A stretch of DNA of 64,000 nt from JAMHWD01 sp035911135 (lineage in GTDB: Bacteria > Pseudomonadota > Alphaproteobacteria > Micavibrionales > Micavibrionaceae), in NCBI GenBank assembly GCA_035911135.1, contig JAMHWD010000044.1, forward strand, positions 1-64,000, in the 5' to 3' direction. Below the pieces are notes generated by a model. It saw nothing but the letters and a program-made list of their open reading frames with translations. It was not told the origin of the DNA and searched no databases. Below are positions 1 through 9,025 of this stretch, piece by piece. The translations under genes and the position numbers were made by a program. How positions within the stretch are numbered: position 1 is the first letter of the stretch; every line of letters begins with the position of its first letter.

Positions 1-120
1 GTTGCCCGTCACGCCAATCTCGCGCAGAACCTCATCCATGCTGCGACCCTGACCAATCAACACCTCCGCCTGACGCAAATATCCGATAATTTGCTCCGCC
101 GTATAACGCTTCCTTGCCAT
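1..120 (-). CDS. IS3-family transposase OrfA, N-terminal 40 residues
   Basis: On the minus strand, ATG at 120 opens a frame beginning MARKRYTAEQIIGYLRQAEV and continuing with a G-Q-G-R-S-M-D-E-V pattern. This is the N-terminus of IS3-family OrfA, the helix-turn-helix DNA-binding subunit that is normally extended by frameshifting into the OrfB integrase. The frame is open to the window edge. Whether the full element is intact cannot be judged here. Confidence 0.93.
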   Translation of the reverse strand, partial: MARKRYTAEQIIGYLRQAEVLIGQGRSMDEVLREIGVTGN

Positions 121-200
121 GCAATGCCTCCATAATTTGATGTCCGTTTCTTGATACCAGATTCACTCTAATACCGGACTCAATTATAGGGGGCGGGTCA
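1..200 (-). mobile_element. End of an IS3-family insertion sequence (partial)
   Basis: The left edge holds one end of an IS3-family element; the rest lies outside the window. Two things support this: the N-terminus of an OrfA transposase reads leftwards from 120, and its upstream non-coding segment ends at 200 in TGACCCGCCCCCTATAATTG when read on the minus strand, which resembles the TGACCCGCCCC-type terminal repeat of IS407-group elements. The coding frame of the interrupted beta-helix gene resumes right after it. The target duplication cannot be checked because the other end is not visible. Confidence 0.85.
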
Positions 201-1333
201 ACTATGCTGACATCAATGGCAATACTGTTGATTACGCCGGTGAGAATGGTATCTATGTGAACCCATCGAACTTTGTCGATATTATTGGCAACTTTGTGAA
301 CTATGCCGGTAATGACGGTATTCAGGTCAATCAGGGAACAGGCCACTTTATCAATGGCAATCAGGTCCGCAGCTCCACCAGAAACGGCATTGCCGCGTTC
401 AGTGCCGGCAACCTGATTATCACGGATAACACTGTCGAAGATTCCAATGCGGTTGGCATTTTGCTGGCCGGTACGGGCAACGGCAATGTAACCTTGCTGG
501 GCAATACAATGATCGATAATGGCGTGGGCGCGCGTTTTGAAAGCGGCGCAATCGACATGTCCGATCTTTCCCGTCCGAACCGTATTGTGAATACGGCCGG
601 TCTCGTGCCGACAGGTACACCGGGTATCGGCATGGTCTTTGATATGGCCAATCCGGCAGACCCCTATAGCCTGACGATTGCTAATGAGACAATTGGCTCG
701 ACTATCTTTGAGGGCTTCTTGCCAGTCGGCAGCTTCTATGTCCGTTTCGAAGATGGCAACATCCTGCATCCGGTCACAGGCCTGCCGATTATCATCAATG
801 GCGTCGATGCGTCCTTTGATGGTATTCGTCCGGCTCTGACTGGCGGGGTTCTGACCTCGGCGCAGCTGAACTTCATCGAGGATCGTCTTTTTGATGCCGA
901 TGACGCGCTTCGCAATGGCCGTGGTCAGATCTTTGTGGGTTATGTGCCTGCAAGCCTGCAACGCGGTGGTCTTGAGAATCTGGAGGACTTCTTCAACAAT
1001 TACGGTGATTTCATCGGTAATATCTCCGGTCTTCGCGTGACTATTACGGGCTTGCCTTCGGTTACGAATATCCCTGGCGGTAATGTTCCGGCTGGTTTTG
1101 GCGGTCCGGCAGCCTTGAACGCTCTGGCTCCTGCGGCTGGCGGTGAAGGTGAAGATGCACAAGGCGCTCAGCAGATTGCAGAAATCGAACCTGCAGCCGG
1201 TGAAGGTCAGGAAGTTTCCTGCTGGAATGATGCGGTCTCCGGTGCGGGTAACGGTCAGGCTGTGAGCTACAGCTTTGGCGGTACGCTGGAAGAAAGCATT
1301 GCTGATGCTGCGACATGCGGTACGGCGGAATAA
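201..1333 (+). pseudogene. Right-handed beta-helix surface/secreted protein, 5' end removed by the IS
   Basis: The frame starting with N-Y-A-D-I-N-G-N at the IS junction runs to TAA at 1331-1333; the first internal ATG is at 257. The first 90 or so codons are about five repeats of 22-23 residues, each with the pattern N-x-V/T-x-x-(Y-A-G)-x-x-G-I/V, typical of parallel beta-helix (pectate-lyase-like) repeats. A longer non-repetitive region follows, ending in an Ala/Gly/Glu-rich stretch with two cysteines near the C-terminus. No signal peptide or start lies on this side, so the promoter and N-terminus were separated by the IS. The original protein was probably a large secreted or surface passenger; its exact role is unknown. 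Confidence 0.8.
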
Positions 1334-1364
1334 GCTTCGGCTCACGCCAATTTATTAATAAATT

Positions 1365-1396
1365 AAAAATCCCGGCTAATTTGCCGGGATTTTTTT
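1365..1396 (+). terminator. Rho-independent terminator after the beta-helix gene
   Basis: A perfect stem of about 12 bp (AAAAATCCCGGC with GCCGGGATTTTT, loop TAATTT) is followed by a T run, 31 bases after the beta-helix stop codon. Its retention shows that the truncated gene had its own transcription unit. Confidence 0.9.
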
Positions 1397-1501
1397 ATGC
1401 CCGATATGGAATATATTTTGTTTTGCATCAGCATCTTCAATGCTTTACACTGTCTCAGATTTGCACAAAAGCAGACAAAAGCCGTAATAAGGAAGTGATT
1501 T

Positions 1502-2176
1502 ATGCAGAATGAAAGCCTTCAATCGCCTGTCATGGCCACCGGCCCAGCCGGATTTCTTTATAATGACGGTAATTGGAACCCGGTACAAGGCGACGAGCTG
1601 GCCGGTTTTTTAGAGCAGATCAATCCGATTGATGGCAAATACCGCGTTTCCGCCCAGAGCACAGAAGTGGCCTGGCGTATGCTGCCATTTTATGAAAGCG
1701 TGGCCCTGATCCGCGTACGTGACCCGAACTGGGTGAACAAGAAGCTGGTGATTTATTACCTGACCGATCAGGGCAATCTGTTCCGCCTGAATGGTACATC
1801 GCCGCCCATTCACGAGGTGAATGCGAAGGCACCGATCCGCATCAATGAAGCCAATGTTCTGGAATACTTGAAATTCTTCTGTTTCTTCGTCCGCGGTGAG
1901 GAAGGCCCATTTTATATCGCTGAGAGCATGGGCGATCCCAATATGCCGATTGAGATGGATGATACGACCCGTTCTGTGATTGAAGGAACGATTCGCCCTG
2001 CCACTTTTGAGGGCATGAATGAGCAAGGGCATTACCTTTGCGATGCGGTGGTGTTTTATTCCAATGCGCTTTTTATCGCCAATTTCGCGGTGCAGCCATC
2101 GGGCATGATTGAAATGCTGGATGATGAACCGATTGCGGCTGATCTGCCGGTCAAGATTGAAAAGCCGGTTGCCTGA
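1502..2176 (+). CDS. Conserved hypothetical protein, 224 aa
   Basis: I do not recognise a family. The protein is soluble, without signal peptide or membrane segment, and rich in aromatic residues; its middle part (residues about 60-150) looks like mixed alpha/beta with short hydrophobic strands. The start at 1502 is backed by AAGGAAG seven bases upstream. It is preceded by the terminator at 1365-1396, so it probably starts its own transcript, and the small membrane ORF at 2207 could be co-transcribed. Confidence 0.75.
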   Translation: MQNESLQSPVMATGPAGFLYNDGNWNPVQGDELAGFLEQINPIDGKYRVSAQSTEVAWRMLPFYESVALIRVRDPNWVNKKLVIYYLTDQGNLFRLNGTSPPIHEVNAKAPIRINEANVLEYLKFFCFFVRGEEGPFYIAESMGDPNMPIEMDDTTRSVIEGTIRPATFEGMNEQGHYLCDAVVFYSNALFIANFAVQPSGMIEMLDDEPIAADLPVKIEKPVA

Positions 2177-2206
2177 TTTCTTATTGATTCAAGGGGAGAT
2201 AATCGC

Positions 2207-2365
2207 ATGTTCTGGGTTTGCGTCTGGTTGTTTTTGATCCTGTGTCTGCTGATTGATCTTTCGATCAAACTTTTGGGTATTCGCGCCGAGCTTAAAAAAG
2301 CCAATCTTTACCTGGCGGCCATGCCATATGATGAAAAGAAGTTTTCCTCTTCTGAAAACCCCTGA
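2207..2365 (+). CDS. Small single-pass membrane protein, 52 aa
   Basis: ATG at 2207 is preceded by a strong ribosome-binding site, AAGGGGAGAT (2191-2200), and opens a 52-codon frame ending TGA at 2365. Residues 2-24 are strongly hydrophobic, followed by a short charged tail (RAELKKANLY, YDEKKF). It lies 30 bases after the 1502-2176 gene and is probably in the same transcript. No family is recognised. Confidence 0.6.
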   Translation: MFWVCVWLFLILCLLIDLSIKLLGIRAELKKANLYLAAMPYDEKKFSSSENP

Positions 2366-2482
2366 ACACCGCGTTGGAAACAGCACACTTGCATTTTAGG
2401 GTGTTTTTGCTACCATAAAGATACGGCGCTCGCCGGATTCTGCATTTTTTATTTCAATAACACCTGATCATAGGCGCGCTCC

Positions 2483-3115
2483 ATGTCCTTGGCCCGTAGT
2501 CTCACCCATATCGTCTTTGCGATAATGTTTGTTTTGCCCTTGATGTCGGCTGCCGCGCAGGCGCAAACCTCACGTTTGTATTTTGCCGGCTATATGGGCT
2601 TGAATATGCCCAGCGAGCAAGGCTTTAGTGATTCTGGCACTGGTCTTACAGGGGATGTTAAATTTGATAATGCGCCGGCCTTTGCAGGGGCGCTGGGCCT
2701 TCGTCTGATGAAAGACGTACGGATCGAGGCAGAAGTTTCTTACCGTAACCCTGATATCAGCAGTTTCGACATTGATGGCTTTGGCACGCTGAATGAGCAA
2801 GGCAACTTGAAAAACTGGCTGGGTCTTTTGAATGTGTATTATGATTTTGACCTGCGCGGGAAAATAAAGCCCTATATCGGCGCAGGCCTTGGTTTTGGCC
2901 ATTATACGGCTGAGTTTGACGGCGAAAGCGATGATACCACGGCCTTTTCCTATCAGGTGGGTGCGGGCCTGAAATACCAGCTCAGCCCCAAAACAGCCAT
3001 CACCGGCGGTTATCGCTATCTGGATTCTTTGGATCTGGATTTCGATGGCATGGAAGTCGATTACGGCAGTCATGAGCTTATGATCGGTCTGCAATATGAT
3101 CTCGACTGGCGTTAA
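2483..3115 (+). CDS. Outer-membrane beta-barrel (OmpA/porin-like) protein
   Basis: This 210-residue protein starts with a signal peptide (residues 1-27, cleavage after AAAQAQ). Amphipathic strands alternate with glycine-rich turns: LYFAGYMGLN, FAGALGLRLM, AEVSYRN, KPYIGAGLGFGHY, YQVGAGLKYQL, ITGGYRYLDS. It ends in a beta-signature, HELMIGLQYDLDWR. The spacing fits an 8-stranded barrel of the OmpA/Omp25 type. It is probably a structural outer-membrane protein; no peptidoglycan-binding domain is present. It forms a single-gene unit. Confidence 0.82.
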   Translation: MSLARSLTHIVFAIMFVLPLMSAAAQAQTSRLYFAGYMGLNMPSEQGFSDSGTGLTGDVKFDNAPAFAGALGLRLMKDVRIEAEVSYRNPDISSFDIDGFGTLNEQGNLKNWLGLLNVYYDFDLRGKIKPYIGAGLGFGHYTAEFDGESDDTTAFSYQVGAGLKYQLSPKTAITGGYRYLDSLDLDFDGMEVDYGSHELMIGLQYDLDWR

Positions 3116-3210
3116 GATCTTTAGGCTTTTAGAGAAAAATCTTTCCTTTTTCCGCTGGCTGATTACATTAGCCCTTTCTTCTTATCCTGATAATCAGGCA
3201 AGGGGCGCTT

Positions 3211-4422
3211 ATGAAATCAAAAACCGCAAAGCAGCATCATAAGGCCGATATCATAATTATTGGCGCTGGGCTTGCCGGCCTGTCACTGGCCTGCATCCTT
3301 GCGCCTGCTGGCCTTAGAATTGTGATTGCGGATGCCGCCGATCCGGCCAAGCCCATGACCGGCGATGAACGCACCACCGCGATATCCTACGGCGCATCGA
3401 AAGTCCTGGCACAAGGGGGCGTATGGGATGACCTTGTATCTGCAGGCTGCCCGATTGATGATATCGAGATATTGGATGGGGATAGCCCTTCCTTGCTGCA
3501 ATTTCTGAAATCCGAGGTCGAGGGCAAATCTTTTGGCTGGATTATCGAGAATACGCGCATCCGAGAAATCCTGAAAAAACGCCTTGCTGCTTTTGATAAT
3601 GTGGCTATCAAGGCGCCGTGTGCCTTTAAGGGATACGCACAAGCGGCCGATGAAAGTCTTCAGGTTCATTTTGCAGATGGCTCCGTGATGACGGCGCGGC
3701 TTTTGGTCGGCGCGGATGGGCGGGGTTCTGCGGTGCGCGAAGCCCTTGATATTGAATGCCGCCGGAAGGATTACCGCCAAACCGCCTTTGTTGCACTGGT
3801 GCGGCATGAAAACGCGCATAATAATACGGCTGTGGAACATTTTTGGCCGGAAGGACCGCTGGCGATCTTGCCGATGCGCGATGATGAAAAGGGTCAGCAC
3901 CGATCGGCTGTTGTGCTGACGGTGCATGGCAAGGGCGCTTTGGCTGGGCGCTTGCGGGATGCTGAATTTTTTGAATCGGAAATCCGCTCTAAATTTCCGG
4001 ATCGTTACGGGCGGGTTGATCTTGCAGGCGGACTTGGTGCATATCCGCTTACTTTAAATCATGCCGAAAATTATATTGCCACGCGCGCTGTATTGATTGC
4101 CGATGCGGCGCATGGCATTCATCCTATTGCCGGGCAGGGGCTTAATCTGGGTTTTCGCGATGTGGGTGAATTGGCCTCGCTGGTGATCGCCGCGCATGAG
4201 CAGAAAAAAGATATTGGTGCTGCGGATCTGCTGGAGACCTATCAGCGCCGCCGCCGCCCTGATAACATGGCCATGGTGGCTTTTACGGATGGGTTGGTTT
4301 ATCTCTTTTCCAATGACCGCGCGAGCATGAAGCTTATTCGCCGCACCGGCCTTAAGATTGTCGGGCGTATGCCCCGCGCGAAACGATTTTTCATGAAACA
4401 GGCCATGGCCGATAAGGAATAA
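3211..4422 (+). CDS. UbiH/UbiF-family FAD-dependent hydroxylase
   Basis: A 403-aa flavoprotein monooxygenase of the family that hydroxylates the ubiquinone ring. Seen: an N-terminal dinucleotide fold with GAGLAG (G18, G20, G23), the family segment ERTTAISYGASKVL where UbiH-type enzymes carry R-x-x-A-I/L, the LLVGADGRGS motif near residue 170, and the FAD ribose-binding block IADAAHGIHPIAGQGLNLGF around residue 295. Length matches the family. Which ring position is modified (UbiH, UbiF, UbiI or UbiL) cannot be told from sequence. The patatin-like gene starts 6 bases downstream, so the two are probably co-transcribed. Confidence 0.87.
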   Translation: MKSKTAKQHHKADIIIIGAGLAGLSLACILAPAGLRIVIADAADPAKPMTGDERTTAISYGASKVLAQGGVWDDLVSAGCPIDDIEILDGDSPSLLQFLKSEVEGKSFGWIIENTRIREILKKRLAAFDNVAIKAPCAFKGYAQAADESLQVHFADGSVMTARLLVGADGRGSAVREALDIECRRKDYRQTAFVALVRHENAHNNTAVEHFWPEGPLAILPMRDDEKGQHRSAVVLTVHGKGALAGRLRDAEFFESEIRSKFPDRYGRVDLAGGLGAYPLTLNHAENYIATRAVLIADAAHGIHPIAGQGLNLGFRDVGELASLVIAAHEQKKDIGAADLLETYQRRRRPDNMAMVAFTDGLVYLFSNDRASMKLIRRTGLKIVGRMPRAKRFFMKQAMADKE

Positions 4423-4428
4423 AATGAC

Positions 4429-5526
4429 ATGAAAGAGAGCCTGCCAAAGGGCAAAAAGAAATCTGATCACAAGCCGCAGGAACAGAAAAAAATCAATCTG
4501 GCGCTGCAAGGCGGCGGGGCGCATGGTGCTTTTACCTGGGGTATTTTGGATATGCTGCTGGAGGATGGGCGGCTTGATTTCGAAGCGATATCCGCCACAT
4601 CCGCCGGGGCGATGAATGCTGCCGCGCTGGCGCAGGGCAAGGCCAAGGGCGGCGAAGCCCACGCGCGGGAAGTCCTGCATGATTTCTGGTATGGGGTGGC
4701 CCATGCCAATGCGTTTTTTGGTTCGCTCCAGAAAAAACCGGTCGAAGCCATGATGGGCCTTAATCCCATGATGCAGAATTGGGGCCTTGGCGTGGTCAAT
4801 AGTTATGCGATGTTTGATGCATTCAAAAATATGTTCTCGCCCTATCAGTTTAATCCGCTCAATATCAACCCATTGCGAAATGTGCTGGAACAGACGCTGG
4901 ATTTTGAATCCATTCATGGATGCGAGTGCGTTGAGCTTTTTATCAGTGCCACGAATATACGAACGGGCGATTTAAAAGTTTTTCGAAACAAGGAAGTCAC
5001 GATTGATGCGCTGCTGGCTTCGGCCTGCCTGCCGTTTTTGTTTCAGGCGGTGGAGATCGGCAAGGAAGCCTATTGGGATGGCGGCTATATGGGCAATCCG
5101 GCGCTCTGGCCTCTGTTTTACAATACAAAATCACGCGATATCCTGATTGTACATGTCAACCCGATGCGCCGGCCCGATATCCCTGAAGATGCCTATGACA
5201 TTGAGAACCGGCTGAATGAGATTACGTTCAATGGTTCCTTGCTGAAAGAATTGCGCGCGATTGCCTTTGTCCAAAAGCTCATCCGCAATGACATGCTCAA
5301 GGACGAATATAAATCCCAGTACAAGGATATCCTGCTGCATTCTATCCGCGCCGATAAGGCGATGGGCGATATGTCGATCGCCAGCAAGTTTGATACCGAT
5401 TGGGGATTTTTGAAACATTTGCGGGATCTGGGCCGCGATGAGGGCCGGAAATGGCTTAAAAAGAATTATGACAAAGTAAATCATGAGGGCAGCATTGATA
5501 TCGAGCGCGATTATTTAAGAAAATAA
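4429..5526 (+). CDS. Patatin-like phospholipase
   Basis: A 365-aa patatin-domain lipid acyl hydrolase. The oxyanion-hole loop GGGAHG is at residues 28-33, the nucleophile serine S58 lies in A-T-S-A-G (the usual first Gly of G-x-S-x-G is Ala), and the catalytic aspartate D217 is in W-D-G-G-Y-M-G-N. There is no signal peptide, so it acts in the cytoplasm or on the inner face of the membrane; the N-terminus is lysine-rich. It sits 6 bases after the UbiH-type gene. Patatins of this type are often found near lipid or PHA genes, but its substrate is unknown. Confidence 0.87.
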   Translation: MKESLPKGKKKSDHKPQEQKKINLALQGGGAHGAFTWGILDMLLEDGRLDFEAISATSAGAMNAAALAQGKAKGGEAHAREVLHDFWYGVAHANAFFGSLQKKPVEAMMGLNPMMQNWGLGVVNSYAMFDAFKNMFSPYQFNPLNINPLRNVLEQTLDFESIHGCECVELFISATNIRTGDLKVFRNKEVTIDALLASACLPFLFQAVEIGKEAYWDGGYMGNPALWPLFYNTKSRDILIVHVNPMRRPDIPEDAYDIENRLNEITFNGSLLKELRAIAFVQKLIRNDMLKDEYKSQYKDILLHSIRADKAMGDMSIASKFDTDWGFLKHLRDLGRDEGRKWLKKNYDKVNHEGSIDIERDYLRK

Positions 5527-5537
5527 AGCGATTAAGA

Positions 5538-5567
5538 TTGACAAAACACAGGCCCAAAGGCTATAAA
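5538..5567 (+). promoter_or_regulatory. Sigma-70-type promoter for rpmH operon
   Basis: TTGACA (5538-5543) and TATAAA (5562-5567) are separated by 18 bases, in the gap before rpmH. This places transcription start near 5574 and gives a 5' leader of about 40 bases. Confidence 0.75.
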
Positions 5568-5613
5568 ACGGCCTTAATTTGAATAAACCCCAAGAATTTT
5601 AAGGATTAGGGCG

Positions 5614-5748
5614 ATGAAACGCACATTCCAACCGAGCAGACTGATCCGCAAGCGCCGCCATGGCTTCCGCGCCCGCATGGCTGACAAGAACGGCCGTCTG
5701 GTTCTGGCGCGCCGCCGCGCCAAAGGCCGCAAGCGTCTTTGCGCTTAA
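5614..5748 (+). CDS. rpmH: 50S ribosomal protein L34
   Basis: A 44-residue protein beginning MKRTFQPSRLIRKRRHGFRA and ending R-R-A-K-G-R-K-R-L-C-A, matching L34 over its whole length. It is a small basic protein of the large ribosomal subunit. It heads the classic rpmH-rnpA-yidD-yidC-engB cluster; its strong promoter lies just upstream. Confidence 0.98.
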   Translation: MKRTFQPSRLIRKRRHGFRARMADKNGRLVLARRRAKGRKRLCA

Positions 5749-5800
5749 TAAGCCTTTTATTATTTTTATATAAAAACTCTTACGGCGCGGGTGAAGTGAT

Positions 5801-6184
5801 ATGCTAAGCCGCGCCGTTTGTCATGAATACGCGATTGAAACCCTGATTAAACGTGCCGATTTTCTGGCCATTCAGGGCGAAGGCCAGAAATGGGTTTCCC
5901 CCGCTCTTATCCTGCAAACCAAGACTTCGCACACCCCCGGATTTCGTCTGGGCTTTACAGTCAGCAAACGCACCAGTAAATCTGCCGTGACGCGCAACCG
6001 TATCAAACGCCGCTTGCGTGCGGCGGCTGCCGCAGTCATGCCCGGTTTTGTCTTGAGTGGCCGTGATTATGTGCTTGTGGGCCGTCCGGCAGCGCTGGAG
6101 AAAAGCTTTGATGATCTTTGCCGTGATCTTAAATGGTGCCTGAAACGCTTGGAATGCCTCGCCGATGCGCCGTCTGCTGATTGA
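5801..6184 (+). CDS. rnpA: Ribonuclease P protein component
   Basis: The 127-residue protein subunit of RNase P, which matures tRNA 5' ends together with the M1 RNA. Seen: the conserved LKR/IKRADFLAI opening around residues 16-24, the substrate-contact strand RLGFTVSKRTSKSAVTRN, and the RNR motif helix TRNRIKRRLR near residues 65-75. The start at 5801 gives a slightly long N-terminus; a shorter start cannot be excluded. It overlaps yidD by 20 bases. Confidence 0.95.
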   Translation: MLSRAVCHEYAIETLIKRADFLAIQGEGQKWVSPALILQTKTSHTPGFRLGFTVSKRTSKSAVTRNRIKRRLRAAAAAVMPGFVLSGRDYVLVGRPAALEKSFDDLCRDLKWCLKRLECLADAPSAD

Positions 6185-6389
6185 GATCCTGAAATTTCCG
6201 GTCTGGCTTTACCGGATGATAATATCGCCATGGCTGCCCCGGTCTTGCCGGTTTCACCCATCATGCTCGGCCTATATGATGGAGGCACTGGAGCGCCATG
6301 GTCCCATGAAGGGGCTTTATCTTGGAATTTCGCGGATTTTGCGCTGTCATCCTTTCTACCGGGGTGATTATCACGATCCCGTTCCTTAA
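6165..6389 (+). CDS. yidD: Membrane protein insertion efficiency factor YidD
   Basis: A 74-residue protein with the family's core: an N-terminal amphipathic/hydrophobic helix (LIEILKFPVWLYRMIISPWL), then the signature R-F-H-P-S-C-S-A-Y and C-H-P-F near the C-terminus, with three conserved cysteines. YidD assists YidC/Sec insertion of inner-membrane proteins. Its start lies inside rnpA, so translation is probably coupled. Confidence 0.95.
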   Translation: MRRLLIEILKFPVWLYRMIISPWLPRSCRFHPSCSAYMMEALERHGPMKGLYLGISRILRCHPFYRGDYHDPVP

Positions 6390-6467
6390 GGGCATATCGG
6401 GGTTTGATTGTGGCCGCACAAAGCGCTATAACCCTAAAACGAAAAATAATCTTTCCCAGAGGGCTTC

Positions 6468-8387
6468 ATGCTGAAAGACAAAGATAAAATGCATCCCGAT
6501 GATATGCGGAATCTTCTGATTTTTGCATTTTTGTCGATATTGCTCTGGTCCGGCTATGAGATTTTTATCCTCCAGCCCAAAAAGGAAGCCATTATCAAGC
6601 GCCAGCAGATTGAAAAGCTGATCGCCGAAAAAGAAGCTGAGACAGGTGTTGAGATTGTGTCCAAACCTGTTGTGCGTCCGCGCGGCGAGGTACTGGCGCA
6701 GGATCGCCGCTTTGATTTTGATAATGGTCAGATTGGCGGCACGATCTCGACACGCGGCGGTCGTATTGATGATCTGCATTTTGATAAATATTTCCAGACG
6801 ATGGAGAACAAGGACAAGGTGGTCCTGCTCTCGCCGCGTGATACTGAAAATCCGCGCTTTATTGACACCGGCTGGGTTGCTAAGGATCAATCCGTTCGTC
6901 TGCCTGATGCTGATACAATCTGGGGCCTGCAGGGTAATGAAAAACTCTCCCCCGGTAATCCGGTGACGCTGGTCTGGGATAACGGGCAGGGCCTTGTCTT
7001 TACGCGCACGATCTCTTTGGACGAGAATTATATGTTCAAGATTGAGGAGGCCGTGGATAACAAAAGCGGCAAGGCCGTTACGCTGTATCCGTACGGGCTG
7101 ATTACCCAGACAGGCATACCCAAAGAGGTTCAGAATATCTGGATCGTGCATGAAGGGCCGATTGGTTTTCTGGGTGAAGAGCTGATCCAGAGCCGTTATC
7201 CCGATCTCAAGGCCGAAGGGAAAATCGAGAAAAATGCCGATCGCGGCTGGACGGGTATTACGGATAAATACTGGCTGACGGCTATTATTCCGACCCCTGG
7301 TCAGATGATGAAATTCACTTTTAATCACCGTCCCAATATCAAGGACGATGCCAAGGGCCGTTATCAGGTGGATTACACCGGCGTGGCTGTTGAAATTGCG
7401 CCGGGAACCTCCGGGCAGTCGCAGGTGCATGTCTTTGCGGGCGCGAAGGAAGTTTTGAAGCTCGATGCTTATCAGAAGGATATGAATATTCCGAATTTCA
7501 ACCTGGCGGTTGATTTTGGATGGTTCTGGTTCATGACCATGCCGTTTTTCTACATCCTGCACTGGCTGCATGAGCATGTCGGCAATATGGGTATTGCGAT
7601 TATTACGCTGACTATTCTTATTCGTTCGGCTGTTTTCCCGCTGACCAATACGTCTTACCGTTCATTTGCCAAGATGAAAAAAGTGGCCCCGCTGATCAGT
7701 GATTTGCGGGAATCCTACGGCGATGACAAGCAGAAATTGCAAGAAGAAATCGTCAAGCTTTATTCCCGCGAAGGGGTTAATCCTCTGGCAGGATGCTTGC
7801 CGATCTTTGTGCAGATACCGATATTCTTCTCGCTTTATAAGGTGTTCGTCGTCACGATTGAGATGCGCCATGCACCATTTTTTGGATGGATCCATGACCT
7901 GTCTGCGCCGGATCCAACCAATATATTCAACTTATTCGGCTTGATTCCGTTTGATCCGCCATCCTTCCTGCATGCCGGTGTCTGGCCTTGCATGATGCTG
8001 GTCATCATGATCATCCAAAAGCGCCTGAACCCGCCGCCGCAGGATAAAATCCAGCGGGACATGATGAATATTTTCCCGTTTGTCATCTGTTATATGATGG
8101 CCAGCTTTGCTTCCGGTCTTGTGATTTACTGGACCTTCAGTGGCCTGATCTCGATCGCTCAGCAGATGATTATCATGCGCTCGCTCGGCGTTCCCATTTA
8201 TATTCTTGGCCAATCCGAAGAAGAGGAAAAACTGGAAAAGGCCATTGATAAAGGCCCGGATGTTCATCCCCTCGCGCAGATGGCCGAGGAAGAGGTTGAA
8301 AAGGCACTTGGCGATCATAGTGAAGATGGGGCGCCGGGGCCGGAAGTTACCCCGCCAAAACCCAAACGCAAGAAGAAGAAAAAGTGA
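6468..8387 (+). CDS. yidC: Membrane protein insertase YidC
   Basis: A 639-residue YidC/Oxa1 insertase. There is an N-terminal membrane anchor (about residues 11-32), a large periplasmic beta-sandwich domain to about residue 350, then the conserved membrane core with G-N-M-G-I-A-I-I-x-L-T, the cytoplasmic hairpin between the first core helices, and L-A-G-C-L-P-I-F-V-Q-I-P-I-F. The C-terminus is a strongly basic tail (KPKRKKKKK) typical of the ribosome-binding end. A start at 6489 is possible but the longer frame is kept. engB overlaps its stop codon. Confidence 0.97.
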   Translation: MLKDKDKMHPDDMRNLLIFAFLSILLWSGYEIFILQPKKEAIIKRQQIEKLIAEKEAETGVEIVSKPVVRPRGEVLAQDRRFDFDNGQIGGTISTRGGRIDDLHFDKYFQTMENKDKVVLLSPRDTENPRFIDTGWVAKDQSVRLPDADTIWGLQGNEKLSPGNPVTLVWDNGQGLVFTRTISLDENYMFKIEEAVDNKSGKAVTLYPYGLITQTGIPKEVQNIWIVHEGPIGFLGEELIQSRYPDLKAEGKIEKNADRGWTGITDKYWLTAIIPTPGQMMKFTFNHRPNIKDDAKGRYQVDYTGVAVEIAPGTSGQSQVHVFAGAKEVLKLDAYQKDMNIPNFNLAVDFGWFWFMTMPFFYILHWLHEHVGNMGIAIITLTILIRSAVFPLTNTSYRSFAKMKKVAPLISDLRESYGDDKQKLQEEIVKLYSREGVNPLAGCLPIFVQIPIFFSLYKVFVVTIEMRHAPFFGWIHDLSAPDPTNIFNLFGLIPFDPPSFLHAGVWPCMMLVIMIIQKRLNPPPQDKIQRDMMNIFPFVICYMMASFASGLVIYWTFSGLISIAQQMIIMRSLGVPIYILGQSEEEEKLEKAIDKGPDVHPLAQMAEEEVEKALGDHSEDGAPGPEVTPPKPKRKKKKK

Positions 8388-9022
8388 GCGAGGAATTTAC
8401 CCCCCAGCAGATTGAATCTGCCCGCGTTCTGTTTGCAGGGCCTTGCGATTTTATGATGGGCGTGGCGGCGTTGCCGCAGCTCCCGGCTGCCGCACTGCCT
8501 GAAATTGCCTTTGCCGGGCGCTCCAATGTCGGGAAATCTTCGCTGGTGAATGCGCTGACAGGCCGCAAGACATTGGCCAATGTCTCAGCCACGCCGGGTC
8601 GCACGCAACAGCTTAATTTTTTCAATCTGGGCGATAAGTTATATATGGTGGATATGCCGGGTTACGGCTATGCCAAGGTCTCCAAGGAACAGCGCGGCGC
8701 ATGGCATGATCTGATTTATGATTACCTGCGCGGCCGCCCCAATCTACGCACTGTTTTTATTCTGATTGATTCCCGTGTGGGCCTGAAGGAAAGCGATCTT
8801 TCCATCATGGATATGCTGGATGAAACGGCTGTCTCCTATCGCATTGTTTTAACCAAATGCGACAAGCTGAAAAAAGGCGAGGCGGATAAATTGCAGGAAA
8901 GTATCATGGCCAAACTCAAAAACAGGCCAGCCGCGCATCCGGGGCTATTATTCACGAGCGCTGAAAAAGGTGCCGGAATCCCTGAATATCGCGCGGTTAT
9001 TCGGGAATTTATTGCCTCATAA
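8384..9022 (+). CDS. engB: Ribosome biogenesis GTPase EngB (YsxC/YihA)
   Basis: A 212-residue GTPase needed for large-subunit assembly. G1 is GRSNVGKSS, G3 is DMPGYGYAKV, and G4 is T-K-C-D-K. The start is a GTG at 8384 that overlaps the yidC TGA in GTGA, indicating translational coupling. It ends the rpmH operon, and the next gene converges on it with a 3-base gap. Confidence 0.96.
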   Translation: MSEEFTPQQIESARVLFAGPCDFMMGVAALPQLPAAALPEIAFAGRSNVGKSSLVNALTGRKTLANVSATPGRTQQLNFFNLGDKLYMVDMPGYGYAKVSKEQRGAWHDLIYDYLRGRPNLRTVFILIDSRVGLKESDLSIMDMLDETAVSYRIVLTKCDKLKKGEADKLQESIMAKLKNRPAAHPGLLFTSAEKGAGIPEYRAVIREFIAS

Positions 9023-9025
9023 TCA

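Noticed and set aside
32..1345. Long minus-strand open frame of 437 codons opposite the beta-helix gene
   Set aside because: It is a shadow of the plus-strand beta-helix frame; it spans the IS junction, has no homology and no ribosome-binding site.
6426..7577. Minus-strand frame of 383 codons opposite yidC
   Set aside because: yidC is unambiguous on the plus strand; the opposite frame is biased by its codon use.
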